Origin: an uncultured Francisellaceae bacterium
GTDB lineage: Bacteria; Pseudomonadota; Gammaproteobacteria; Francisellales; CACEW01
Assembly: GCA_905612315.1 (NCBI GenBank)
Contig: CAJQSL010000007.1
Location: 1 to 40,651, forward strand
Length of the DNA: 40,651 nt
Direction of reading: 5' to 3'
Below the pieces are notes generated by a model. It did no database searches. It had not been told where the DNA came from and saw only the letters and a list, made by a program, of their open reading frames with translations. The number at the start of each line of letters is the position of its first letter. Position 1 is the stretch's first letter. The position numbers and the translations under genes are program-made. Shown here one piece after another: positions 17,982-25,204 of this stretch.

Positions 17982-19172
17982 ATGGTGTATCTAAAAATGA
18001 CAATAACAAATCAACTACCCAGCTCAAGCGACACAAAAATAAAATTCCCCTTAGGAATTGCTTCAGGAGAATATTTTTGTAATAGAGTTTGTGAAACAAA
18101 ACTGCTCGTAAACAATATCCTTTCATGTGTTCATACCGTACTGTTATCTCCAAGAAGATACGGCAAAACTAGCCTGGCATATCGAGCTATGGAAAAAGCA
18201 AATCTGCCTAGCGCAAAGGTTGATTTATACTTAACAACATCTGAAAAACAAGTTGAAAGTGTTATTTTAAAAGCAATCAGCTCTTTAATATCTCAAACCA
18301 GAGGCAGCACAGAAGAAATATTAAGTACTATAAAAAATTACCTAAAAACTTTAAAACCTGTATTTGAAGCTGGACCAGGTGGCTTAAAAATAAAACTAGA
18401 ACCTACTGAAAAATCAATCACCACAGAAAATATTAAAGAAGCGTTACAAATTCTTGATTCTATTCTTCAAAAAAAATCTATCAATGCTGTACTCTTGCTA
18501 GATGAATTTCAAGAGTTACAAAATATCTCACCAGAATCAGGTATAGAAGGAGCTATTAGACATGTTGCTCAAGAGACTAAAAACTTATCTATAATTTTCT
18601 CTGGAAGCAATCGCAATATGCTAAAAGCAATGTTTAATAATAAATCTAAGCCGTTATATAAACTTTGTGATGAAATATATCTAGATAGAATACATCAAAG
18701 AGATTATAAACCTTTTATAGCTGAATTTTCTAAACAACGCTGGGGAAAAGCCTTAGAAGAACCCACCTTAAATCAGATAATAGAACTAAGTGAGCTGCAT
18801 CCGTATTATTTTAACTTAATTTCTAATAAGCTATTTTATTTAGATTATCTACCTAGCGTGAATGATGTAAATATAATCTGGCAAGAATTATTAATTAGAA
18901 AAAGAAAAGACCTACTAGCAGAAATAAGAAATTTAAATTTAAATCAGAAAAAAATATTAGTAGCAATTGCCAATGGTATTGATAATAACTTAACTAGCCA
19001 GCGTTTTTTATCTTCATATGATATATCTAGCGCAACTGCTATTAGGTCTTTAGAATATTTACAAGAAAATGATCTTATTGCCAAATTTGAGGATGAGTCC
19101 CTAACCACGAATACTTATTACATCATAGATCCATTATTAAAAAGCATGATAATACAGCAAGATTATATTTAA
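17982..19172 (+). CDS. AAA-type P-loop ATPase (COG1672-like)
   Basis: This 396-residue protein has a P-loop SPRRYGKT (residues 57-64), Walker B AVLLLDEFQEL (about 171-181) and a sensor segment IIFSGSNRN. These match the archaeal-type STAND-related ATPases of COG1672. A helical region and a C-terminal winged-helix-like part (SSATAIRSLEYLQENDLI) follow. Function is unknown for this group; roles in defence or regulation have been proposed. The start is either the first ATG or the ATG five codons later (MTITNQ); no clear ribosome binding site decides. It overlaps the convergent amidase gene by 4 bp. Confidence 0.82.
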   Translation: MVYLKMTITNQLPSSSDTKIKFPLGIASGEYFCNRVCETKLLVNNILSCVHTVLLSPRRYGKTSLAYRAMEKANLPSAKVDLYLTTSEKQVESVILKAISSLISQTRGSTEEILSTIKNYLKTLKPVFEAGPGGLKIKLEPTEKSITTENIKEALQILDSILQKKSINAVLLLDEFQELQNISPESGIEGAIRHVAQETKNLSIIFSGSNRNMLKAMFNNKSKPLYKLCDEIYLDRIHQRDYKPFIAEFSKQRWGKALEEPTLNQIIELSELHPYYFNLISNKLFYLDYLPSVNDVNIIWQELLIRKRKDLLAEIRNLNLNQKKILVAIANGIDNNLTSQRFLSSYDISSATAIRSLEYLQENDLIAKFEDESLTTNTYYIIDPLLKSMIIQQDYI

Positions 19173-20071
19173 CAAATCTTATGCACACCCTGCAACGGAA
19201 TCAAAATCTTCTGACCAATTTTAAGAAAATCATCTTTTTTATTAATAAGACATCTAAGCTGCCCTAAACTTAATTGCAGCTTATTAGAAATATTAGTTAA
19301 GTTATCGCCTCTTTTAACCTTATATTGCAAATATTTGGGCAATTTAGGATAGTTAAGATTTTTATTTCCAGAAAAATAATCAGACTTTCTATATAAACTA
19401 TAAGTATCTTGCAAACCATCAAATATTGCCCAAGCTAAGCGTTTCTGATAGTTTTTATCTGCAAGAAACTTTGATTCTTGTGTGTTTGTCATAAAACCTA
19501 GCTCTAGTAATACAGATGGAATCGGCTGCTTTAAAACTGCGAAGCCTGCGCGTTGTACTTTAGATTGATGCACATGAAAAGCCTGATCAAGCTCTTTTAA
19601 AATATTTTTCGCCATAGAGTAATTAAACGAATTTAACTCAGGGCTCATTCTATAACCCACTCTTTGAGAATAAAACCTTGATGATATAGCTTTAGAGTTT
19701 CTTGCAATATAAACAGATACTCCATTTACTTGCTTACCATTTAAAGCAGCATCAGCATGGATAGATAAAAATAAATTAGCATCCCATTTTCTGGCTAAAG
19801 CAACTCGTTGATCCAAACTTATAGCCTTATCATAGGTTCTGGTTCGCATAGCTTTAAAATTAGGAATTAAATCTATTAACAACTTAATTCTATTGGCAAC
19901 CTGTTGAGTTATATTTTTTTCTAATAATTTTTTATTTAAGCTTATTGCACCTGGGTCTTTGCCGCCATGACCAGGATCAAGAACTATAATAAACTTAGGA
20001 GATTTGGTTTTAGCATAGATAGTATTTGAAAAAATCAATCCAACTAAAACAAATAATAAAAATTTCTTCAT
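19169..20071 (-). CDS. N-acetylmuramoyl-L-alanine amidase with C-terminal LysM domain
   Basis: This periplasmic zinc amidase cleaves the MurNAc-L-Ala bond of peptidoglycan during cell separation (AmiA/B/C type). The start at the ATG at 20071 gives a clear Sec signal peptide (MKKFLLFVLVGLIFSN) ending at a YAK site; an in-frame GTG 60 bp upstream would bury it. The Amidase_3 domain shows VLDPGHGGKDPGA (Zn His), LFLSIHADA (second His) and LLELGFMTN (catalytic Glu). A LysM module at the C-terminus (YKVKRGDNLTNISNKL to IGQKILIP) binds peptidoglycan. The AMIN targeting domain of E. coli AmiC is absent. Confidence 0.92.
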   Translation of the reverse strand: MKKFLLFVLVGLIFSNTIYAKTKSPKFIIVLDPGHGGKDPGAISLNKKLLEKNITQQVANRIKLLIDLIPNFKAMRTRTYDKAISLDQRVALARKWDANLFLSIHADAALNGKQVNGVSVYIARNSKAISSRFYSQRVGYRMSPELNSFNYSMAKNILKELDQAFHVHQSKVQRAGFAVLKQPIPSVLLELGFMTNTQESKFLADKNYQKRLAWAIFDGLQDTYSLYRKSDYFSGNKNLNYPKLPKYLQYKVKRGDNLTNISNKLQLSLGQLRCLINKKDDFLKIGQKILIPLQGVHKIC

Positions 20072-20082
20072 GTAGTTATTAT

Positions 20083-20159
20083 ATAACCAGGTTTGTCTTA
20101 TAGCTAATTTTAGAATAAAATACGCCAGCACAAATTATCCATAGAATAATCCTGGTTAT
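20083..20159. promoter_or_regulatory. Divergent intergenic region with 9-bp inverted repeat
   Basis: ATAACCAGG (20083-20091) and CCTGGTTAT (20151-20159) are exact inverted copies, placed almost symmetrically 12 and 5 bp from the divergent amidase and cvfB start codons. The same CCTGGTTATA thus precedes both genes. Shared regulation is possible. No confident promoter could be picked out between the repeats. Confidence 0.4.
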
Positions 20160-20163
20160 AAAT

Positions 20164-21087
20164 ATGTCAAATGCTCCAACTACAGACTCAGAAAATTCAG
20201 ATAAAAAGATCAAACCCAAATTTCATCTTGGCAGAATAAATCGTCTTATTCTTCTTAAAAAAGATAGCAAATATGCATTATTTTCAGATTCATTTCATTC
20301 GCTTAATACTCTTAAAGTGCCACTATATGAGCTCGGTGAGGATTTAGCTAAAAACATAAAAGTTGGAGAGTATCTATCTTTATATATATATAGAAGTAAA
20401 GATAATTACCTAAAAGCTACTTTAAAAGCTCCTCCTGCATTAATTGGTGAGCTTGCCACCGTAATTATTGATCAAGTAGATGAAGATAGTGTTAGCGCAA
20501 CCTGGGAAGAAAATCGCTGGCATGAGAAACTAACTATCCCAAGAGAAAATTTAAACTTTAGTCCAAAAAAAAATCAGAAATTAGTAGTTGAAATTACTCT
20601 TGATCCAGAAACTGAGCAATTAAGTGCAAACGCCAAATTTAAAGAAATATCAGAAGAATATGATCGAGCTTATTCCCAAATTGATCAACATGCATTTATT
20701 CGAACAATTGATATCACTGAGAAACAAATAACTGTTCTAGTTGATGACCAATACTTAGGCTTACTTGATTTTAAATCTTTACCAATTCAACCTGAAATTG
20801 GGGATATGCATTTTGGCAAAATCGTAGGATACACAGAAGATCACACCATGCTTATCGTGCAAATGCAGGCAAATATTAAAAATATAGTCGAGCAGGTACA
20901 GATGCAAATCTTAACTGAGCTTAAACACCCCAGAGCTGCTGGCATGATTCCTTTTCATGATAAAACCTCTTCTGAGCTAATTTTAAGTCACTTTGGAGTG
21001 AGTAAGAAAGTTTTCAAAAAAGCTGTCGGTGGTTTACTTAAAGCTAATAAAATAAAACTTACTGATAGATCTATAGTTAGATTCTAG
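20164..21087 (+). CDS. cvfB: S1/CvfB-family RNA-binding protein
   Basis: The 307-residue protein matches the CvfB (YitL) family: tandem S1-like OB folds followed by a winged helix that binds RNA. The N-terminus (HLGRINRLILLKKDSKYALF) is the first OB fold. A second repeat starts with RTIDITEKQITVLVDDQYLG. The C-terminal winged helix reads DKTSSELILSHFGVSKKVFK with a KAVGGLLKANKIKL tail, which is the most diagnostic part. CvfB proteins affect virulence gene expression in Staphylococcus; the role here is likely post-transcriptional. The stop codon lies inside the first unit of a heptamer tandem repeat. Confidence 0.88.
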   Translation: MSNAPTTDSENSDKKIKPKFHLGRINRLILLKKDSKYALFSDSFHSLNTLKVPLYELGEDLAKNIKVGEYLSLYIYRSKDNYLKATLKAPPALIGELATVIIDQVDEDSVSATWEENRWHEKLTIPRENLNFSPKKNQKLVVEITLDPETEQLSANAKFKEISEEYDRAYSQIDQHAFIRTIDITEKQITVLVDDQYLGLLDFKSLPIQPEIGDMHFGKIVGYTEDHTMLIVQMQANIKNIVEQVQMQILTELKHPRAAGMIPFHDKTSSELILSHFGVSKKVFKKAVGGLLKANKIKLTDRSIVRF

Positions 21088-21151
21088 GTTTTAGGTTTTA
21101 GGTTTTAGATTCTAGATTCTAGGTTCTAGGTTCTAGGTTCTAGGTTCTAGG
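21082..21151 (+). repeat. Heptamer tandem repeat (TTCTAGG/TTTTAGG)
   Basis: Ten consecutive 7-bp units run without interruption: TTCTAGG, TTTTAGG twice, TTTTAGA, TTCTAGA, then five more TTCTAGG. It overlaps the cvfB stop codon. The last five identical units suggest recent slippage expansion. Confidence 0.95.
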
Positions 21152-21282
21152 TTCTTTTCTGTCTATTTTGCCAATAAATAATACCAAATATAGTTTTTAT
21201 GTAATTTACATTATATCTTAACTTACTGTTATTCAATGGTTTTTCCTTATATTGCTATATTTATTTGTAATTTTTTATTTTT

Positions 21283-21302
21283 CTTAATAAAACCTTAATG
21301 TT
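21283..21302 (+). promoter_or_regulatory. PmrA-box-like operator
   Basis: The site reads CTTAATAAAACCTTAATGTT, two perfect CTTAAT half-sites 11 bp apart, matching the consensus cTTAATatTNNcTTAATatT. A TACTAT hexamer starts 10 bp after the second half-site (21310-21315), as expected for a -10 in an OmpR/PmrA-type class II promoter. The rest of the gap from 21152 to 21410 is AT-rich and otherwise featureless. Confidence 0.65.
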
Positions 21303-21410
21303 TGTATGATACTATTACACGTGCAAAATGTGATGTATTTTTAGATAAATATATTCATATTTTTACTTAATATTACTGTATATTTAAATTATTAATTAAG
21401 GATAAAGAAA

Positions 21411-21983
21411 ATGAGTAGTCATCAACCATACCAGAAGTTACCTGAGAAAATGTCATTTGCGGAGCTTCATGAGATCGCAGTTCATGTGATAGCCGATATA
21501 CCTAAAGAAGACCTTCTAAAGAATCTTAAAAGTTGTCTGAAACTCATCCAGAAAAAGGAACCAGAAAATTTTAGGGAACTTGGCGACACAATTGCTAGTG
21601 AGAAACGGAAGGAACTGTGCGACAAGTTGCGATGCGTTATCGTCATGGGCATTTGTTGCCTCCCATGTGTCGTTCTTAATGGTTTGAAAAATTGTATAAC
21701 TAGATGTTCACTGTATAGCGAGGATGAAAATGCACTCCAACTTATGGTGAAACTTGTATATATGAGGAATCAGCCGGGCTGGGAAAGCCTCAAATTAAAA
21801 CTAGAAGCTGATGCAGATGCCAACCCCAAAATTAAAGCTATCTGTAATAGTATCGATGCCGTCACTGCAAGTCTCAACGAAGGTAAAAATAAATCAAAGA
21901 GAGATGCACTCGCGTTCCGCCAAACACCAGAAGATTTAACTGACGAGTTTCTAAACGCGATGAGGGAAGGTAAAGTATCATAG
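21411..21983 (+). CDS. Hypothetical Cys-rich protein with PmrA-box promoter; candidate effector
   Basis: I do not recognise this 190-residue protein. It is mainly helical, with nine cysteines, several of them clustered in one hydrophobic stretch at residues 75-91 (CVIVMGICCLPCVVLNGL) that could be a membrane segment. The C-terminal tail is acidic and polar (PEDLTDEFLNAMREGKVS), resembling the E-block type of Dot/Icm secretion signal. The ATG is preceded by AAGGA. Base composition is less AT-rich than its neighbours. The PmrA-like box 109 bp upstream and the effector-like tail both point to a translocated protein under PmrA control. This is inference. Confidence 0.7.
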   Translation: MSSHQPYQKLPEKMSFAELHEIAVHVIADIPKEDLLKNLKSCLKLIQKKEPENFRELGDTIASEKRKELCDKLRCVIVMGICCLPCVVLNGLKNCITRCSLYSEDENALQLMVKLVYMRNQPGWESLKLKLEADADANPKIKAICNSIDAVTASLNEGKNKSKRDALAFRQTPEDLTDEFLNAMREGKVS

Positions 21984-22020
21984 TGTTCACCCGTTGTCTC
22001 TTAACATAAAAACTTGATGT

Positions 22021-22135
22021 AGACAAACTATTTCAATTTATCGATTTTCACAAAATCGATACGTGCTACGCACGAGATGCTTCGACGCAGTCAGCTATGA
22101 CTGCGTTCGATATTTTGATTTGAATTGGTTTGTCT
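22021..22135 (+). repeat. MITE-like element with terminal inverted repeats and three internal hairpins
   Basis: The 115-bp element begins AGACAAACTATTTCAA and ends with the inverted version TTGAATTGGTTTGTCT, 14 of 16 bases matching. Inside are three hairpins in a row: ATCGATTTTCACAAAATCGAT without loss of pairing at its ends, CGTGCTACGCACG, and the perfect CGCAGTCA/TGACTGCG (22086-22105). Related copies lie at 6453-6565 (inverted) and 4741-4830 (partial). Confidence 0.8.
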
Positions 22136-22142
22136 ATCTTCT

Positions 22143-22214
22143 TGGAGCAATTGCGAACAGCATGTAAAAATTAGTTTGCAAGCGCTCCACTATATGGTTT
22201 ATATCTAAACCATA
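22143..22214. repeat. Two hairpin-forming inverted repeats
   Basis: TGGAGC with TTGCGAAC pairs with GTTTGCAA and GCTCCA in an imperfect stem spanning 22143-22189. Next comes TATGGTTT/AAACCATA, an 8-bp perfect stem with a 6-nt loop (22193-22214). They follow the MITE-like element and precede the large effector-like gene. They may be structured RNA, terminators without T-runs, or element remnants. Confidence 0.5.
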
Positions 22215-22358
22215 CTTCAACTTTACAAAAAACATAAATAAAAATTATATTAATTAGATTCTAAATTTTTTTATATATTTGACTTTTAATTTGTTTTATT
22301 AGAATATCCACTATATAAAAATTAAACGATAAAAATAACTAAGAATATTAACAAAACA

Positions 22359-24404
22359 ATGTCACACTTACAAATTAGAGCCCCATTACCAAATTCATTA
22401 GTAACTGAATTAGAGCAACTTCAAGATCAAATTACTGATACCCAAGTAATGCACTCATATAAATCTTCTGTAATAAAAGCCTACTTACAAAAAATAATTA
22501 TATTATTTATAACCTATAGTTTTTCTGAGAAATTAAGAAAAGATGGATTAATGAATGAAAAGCATCAGTCATGTTTAGTAATAGGTACTATTTTAGGTTT
22601 GACATTATTACATCAAACACCAACCAGAGAGCAAATCACCGGCTTCTCTGAAAAAAGAGCACAAGCTAATTTATCAGGTTCTCTAAAAGCTTTAGCATCC
22701 GACGGCGCAATAAAAAGAGCGCCAAAACAATCCGACTTAGAAAAAATTGTAAAAGCTATTATAAAACCACATAAAAAAGATATTTACAAACTACAAGATC
22801 TCCGTGCAGAAGATATAAAGAATGCCTTTATGAACCAAGGGGTTAAGCTTGATTTAAACACCCAGCAGTTTGAGAATCTAGCAAAGCTAATGATTACTCC
22901 CGATGCATTAGCTTTAGTTAATTTATACGAGATAAACCTCAATAAAATAGTGATTGATCTTCTAAAGCAACTTCACAAGGCGCACACACCATCGGCAAGA
23001 AAAATAGCCACAGACAAATTTCAAACATTGTTAAATCATCTAGAGCAACCATCTTGGTTATCTAATTCACACCCGTTAATAGAATTAAAAAACAAATGCT
23101 TATTTAAACTAGCTTTAGATTCAACTTTTAATCAACTTTTAGCTCAGGTTAAAGCAGAAGAATCTACAGAAACTAGTGATCAAACCAACTCTTATGTCGA
23201 GCTGACTTATAACTACGCTTCACAAAAAACAAGAAAAACAGGCAAAAAAGAAAAACCTAAGGGAGTAGGAGATAAAAATTTAGATAAGCTAAAACAAAAG
23301 CTAGAACAAGAAAAAGAAAAAGCAAAACAGGCTGCAGCTAGCGCAGCTCACACGGCTTCTCAAGTTGCGAATCAGGCTGCAGTTGATGCTCTTGAAGCAC
23401 AAAAAGCTGCCGAATTAGCTTTAAATAAACTTTTATCTAAATCAAACCCTGCAAAAACTGCTGCTAAAGATGCGGCTATTTGCGCGCTAAATGCTGCTGC
23501 ATTTGCAAAGCATGTAGCCAAAACTTCTAAATATCAAGTACAACTGGCTATAAAGAAAAAAGAAGAATCTGAAAGCAAAAAACTAAAAGCAAAAGCAAAA
23601 ACTGCAGCTTTTAGAGCCTCAAGTGCTGCTAGTATGGGGGCTGCCTCAGCACATAGCGCTGTAGATAAAGTATTAAATCTTCTTAAAGAGCAAAAGCAAA
23701 AAAGAGATTTAGAGAAAAAACAAAAAAGACAAGAGTTCTTAGAAAAACGTAAAAGAGATGTGCAAAAATTGCAAGCTGATCATGCAGAGCAAGAGAGTAA
23801 AGCATCGGACTCTGAACAAACTGCGGCAATGACAGCGGTACAAATTGTAGAGACTCAGGAAAGTAAATCGCACGAGGTGCAACATCCTGCAGCAATGACA
23901 GCAGCGCCGTCTGAAGCATCTCAACAAAGCAAAGCACTCGAGGTGCCACAACCTGCAGCTTTGGCAGCAGAGTCAGCTGCTGCTGAAGTTTCGTTAATGC
24001 CTCCTTGTGGAGCTTTTGAGGCTCAACCTCAATTTCAACCAATGCAAACTATAGATCCTTTGCAAACACAACAAGGTGCATTGCCAGGCATGATGCCAGG
24101 TATAATGCCATTTATGCCGCATCTAGTTATGACCCCTAACTTTGAGACGATGCAACTAATGCACCAACAAATGTTTCTTCAACAAAAAGACGCCTTTATA
24201 TGCGAGCTTATGAGCAGATTGGATGCATCAGAACAAGAACTTTATTGTCAAAGAGTTGTTAATGGTGATCTTGCGCAAAGCCTTGTGAATCAAGGAGACT
24301 CCCACTCCAGAACTTACATGAGCCTGCATGAAAAACTAAATGAACTGATTGAAGAAAAATTTCAAAGGGAAGCAGAAGCTGCGCGAGGGACTGAGCCTTC
24401 TTAA
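22359..24404 (+). CDS. Large coiled-coil, Ala/Lys-rich protein; candidate type IV effector
   Basis: I do not recognise this 681-residue protein. Residues 1-290 are mixed helical with two hydrophobic patches (46-55 and 71-85). Residues 305-475 are an Ala/Lys/Glu-rich region likely to form long helices or coiled coil. Residues 478-540 carry an imperfect repeat around ESK(A/S)..EV.(H/Q)PAA(M/L)(T/A)A, and 547-610 are Met/Pro/Gln-rich. The C-terminal tail contains NELIEEKFQREAEAARGTE, an acidic block of the kind seen in Dot/Icm substrates. No PmrA box is convincing; TATATAAA near 22311 may be the -10. Architecture and the neighbouring repeats suggest an accessory effector. A structural filament-like role cannot be excluded. 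Confidence 0.8.
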   Translation: MSHLQIRAPLPNSLVTELEQLQDQITDTQVMHSYKSSVIKAYLQKIIILFITYSFSEKLRKDGLMNEKHQSCLVIGTILGLTLLHQTPTREQITGFSEKRAQANLSGSLKALASDGAIKRAPKQSDLEKIVKAIIKPHKKDIYKLQDLRAEDIKNAFMNQGVKLDLNTQQFENLAKLMITPDALALVNLYEINLNKIVIDLLKQLHKAHTPSARKIATDKFQTLLNHLEQPSWLSNSHPLIELKNKCLFKLALDSTFNQLLAQVKAEESTETSDQTNSYVELTYNYASQKTRKTGKKEKPKGVGDKNLDKLKQKLEQEKEKAKQAAASAAHTASQVANQAAVDALEAQKAAELALNKLLSKSNPAKTAAKDAAICALNAAAFAKHVAKTSKYQVQLAIKKKEESESKKLKAKAKTAAFRASSAASMGAASAHSAVDKVLNLLKEQKQKRDLEKKQKRQEFLEKRKRDVQKLQADHAEQESKASDSEQTAAMTAVQIVETQESKSHEVQHPAAMTAAPSEASQQSKALEVPQPAALAAESAAAEVSLMPPCGAFEAQPQFQPMQTIDPLQTQQGALPGMMPGIMPFMPHLVMTPNFETMQLMHQQMFLQQKDAFICELMSRLDASEQELYCQRVVNGDLAQSLVNQGDSHSRTYMSLHEKLNELIEEKFQREAEAARGTEPS

Positions 24405-24424
24405 GGAGGTGGATGGTGGTGGTT

Positions 24425-24610
24425 GCAGTTTGGATGCCCCCATCCCGTCCTTCCCCCACGGGGGAAGGGGTTTTCCCTGCAGTTAGGTTGCCCCCATCCC
24501 GACCTTCCCCCACGGGGGGAAGGGGTTTTCCCTGCCGTTAGGATAAAGGCTGACAGAAGGCAAAGAATAGTCCCTTCCCCCTGTGGGGGAAGGTTAGGAT
24601 GGGGGCAACC
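24425..24610. repeat. GC-rich palindromic repeat cluster (two tandem copies and one inverted)
   Basis: A unit of 54-55 bp starting GCAGTTTGGATGCCCCCATC and holding the hairpin CCTTCCCCCACGGGGGAAGG occurs at 24425-24478 and 24479-24533, followed by the start of a third unit. An inverted partial copy (CCTTCCCCC/GGGGGAAGG) lies at 24571-24610. The same unit recurs at 26367-26458. Composition contrasts sharply with the AT-rich genome. It is a REP/BIME-like intergenic element. Confidence 0.85.
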
Positions 24611-24634
24611 AAAAAAAAACCAAAGCTGCAATTG

Positions 24635-24745
24635 GCAGGAGATTGCCACACTTGCCTTCGGCTCGCTCGCAACGACTGCGGGGGGTTGTGTCGTAGCAAG
24701 GAGGTAGGAGATTACTACATGCGTAGTCGGCTCGCTCGCAACTGT
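24635..24745 (+). repeat. Two copies of a GGAGATT...CGGCTCGCTCGCAAC repeat
   Basis: AGGAGATT followed by a C/A-rich segment and CGGCTCGCTCGCAAC occurs at 24635-24680 and again at 24705-24743. Part of this (GCAACGACTGC) also appears in the hairpin repeat at 4741-4830. It looks like another dispersed intergenic repeat family, broken by rearrangement. Confidence 0.55.
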
Positions 24746-24754
24746 ATAGTTCAA

Positions 24755-24846
24755 CTAATTCATTGCTAAAAATTGCTTTTTAAACTTTTATTAAAGTAAG
24801 AATTTAACGAGCATTAATTTCTAGTAGATTTAGCAATGTGAATTAG
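24755..24846. repeat. Long imperfect inverted repeat flanking 58 bp
   Basis: CTAATTCATTGCTAAA (24755-24770) is the reverse complement of TTTAGCAATGTGAATTAG (24829-24846) except for a 2-base insertion. The arms enclose 58 bp of AT-rich DNA. The size suits a small non-autonomous element or a decayed transposon end, next to the transposase remnant. Confidence 0.5.
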
Positions 24847-24865
24847 TATAAATCGAAAACCTCCA

Positions 24866-25152
24866 CGTCGGTAATTTCAACTCTCGGTTCAGTAACTTTA
24901 ACTTCCGGAATTCCCTACTTCAGAAAAATATCGATGGACGGTAAAGGACGCGCAACCGATAATATCGCAATAGAAAGGTTCTGGCGCAGCGCAAAACATG
25001 AAAATCTGTATATCCAGTAATTTAAGACTATATAAGAGAGTTTGGAGTTCCGTTGCTAAATATATGAGTTTTATAATGATCAGAGATTTATAAAACCCAT
25101 AAATATCGAAAGCCAAATGATGTTTATAATGATAGTGTTTGTGAAGAATTAA
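24866..25152 (+). pseudogene. IS3-family transposase remnant (integrase core C-terminus)
   Basis: Frame translation gives KISMDGKGRATDNIAIERFW, then RSAKHENLYIQ, three in-frame stops, and EFYNDQRFIKPINIES. The conserved block SMDGKGRxxDNxxxERFWRxxKxE and the EFYNxxR motif are characteristic of the C-terminal rve domain of IS3-family OrfB transposases. The N-terminal two thirds, with the first two catalytic Asp residues, is missing. The Glu of DDE lies in the retained AIERFW block. It is non-functional. CTAGACA (25163-25169) and TGTCTAG (25200-25206) flank the following short stretch and may be element ends. Confidence 0.8.
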
Positions 25153-25204
25153 GGAGGGCCGCCTAGACAAAACTCAATGGGAACTACTTGGTTGAATTAT
25201 CTGT

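Noticed and set aside
21082..21151. Heptamer repeats as a CRISPR-like array
   Set aside because: Units are 7 bp and contiguous, without spacers, and no cas genes are present.
23683..24042. Minus-strand open frames inside the large effector-like gene
   Set aside because: They are complements of its repetitive Ala/Gln-rich codons, without start signals of their own.
24401..24754. Open frames across the GC-rich repeat cluster on both strands
   Set aside because: They are translations of palindromic repeats (PHPNLPP-type peptides) and lack ribosome binding sites.
24898..25170. A 90-codon minus-strand frame over the transposase remnant
   Set aside because: The plus strand carries recognisable IS3-family motifs; the minus frame is their shadow.
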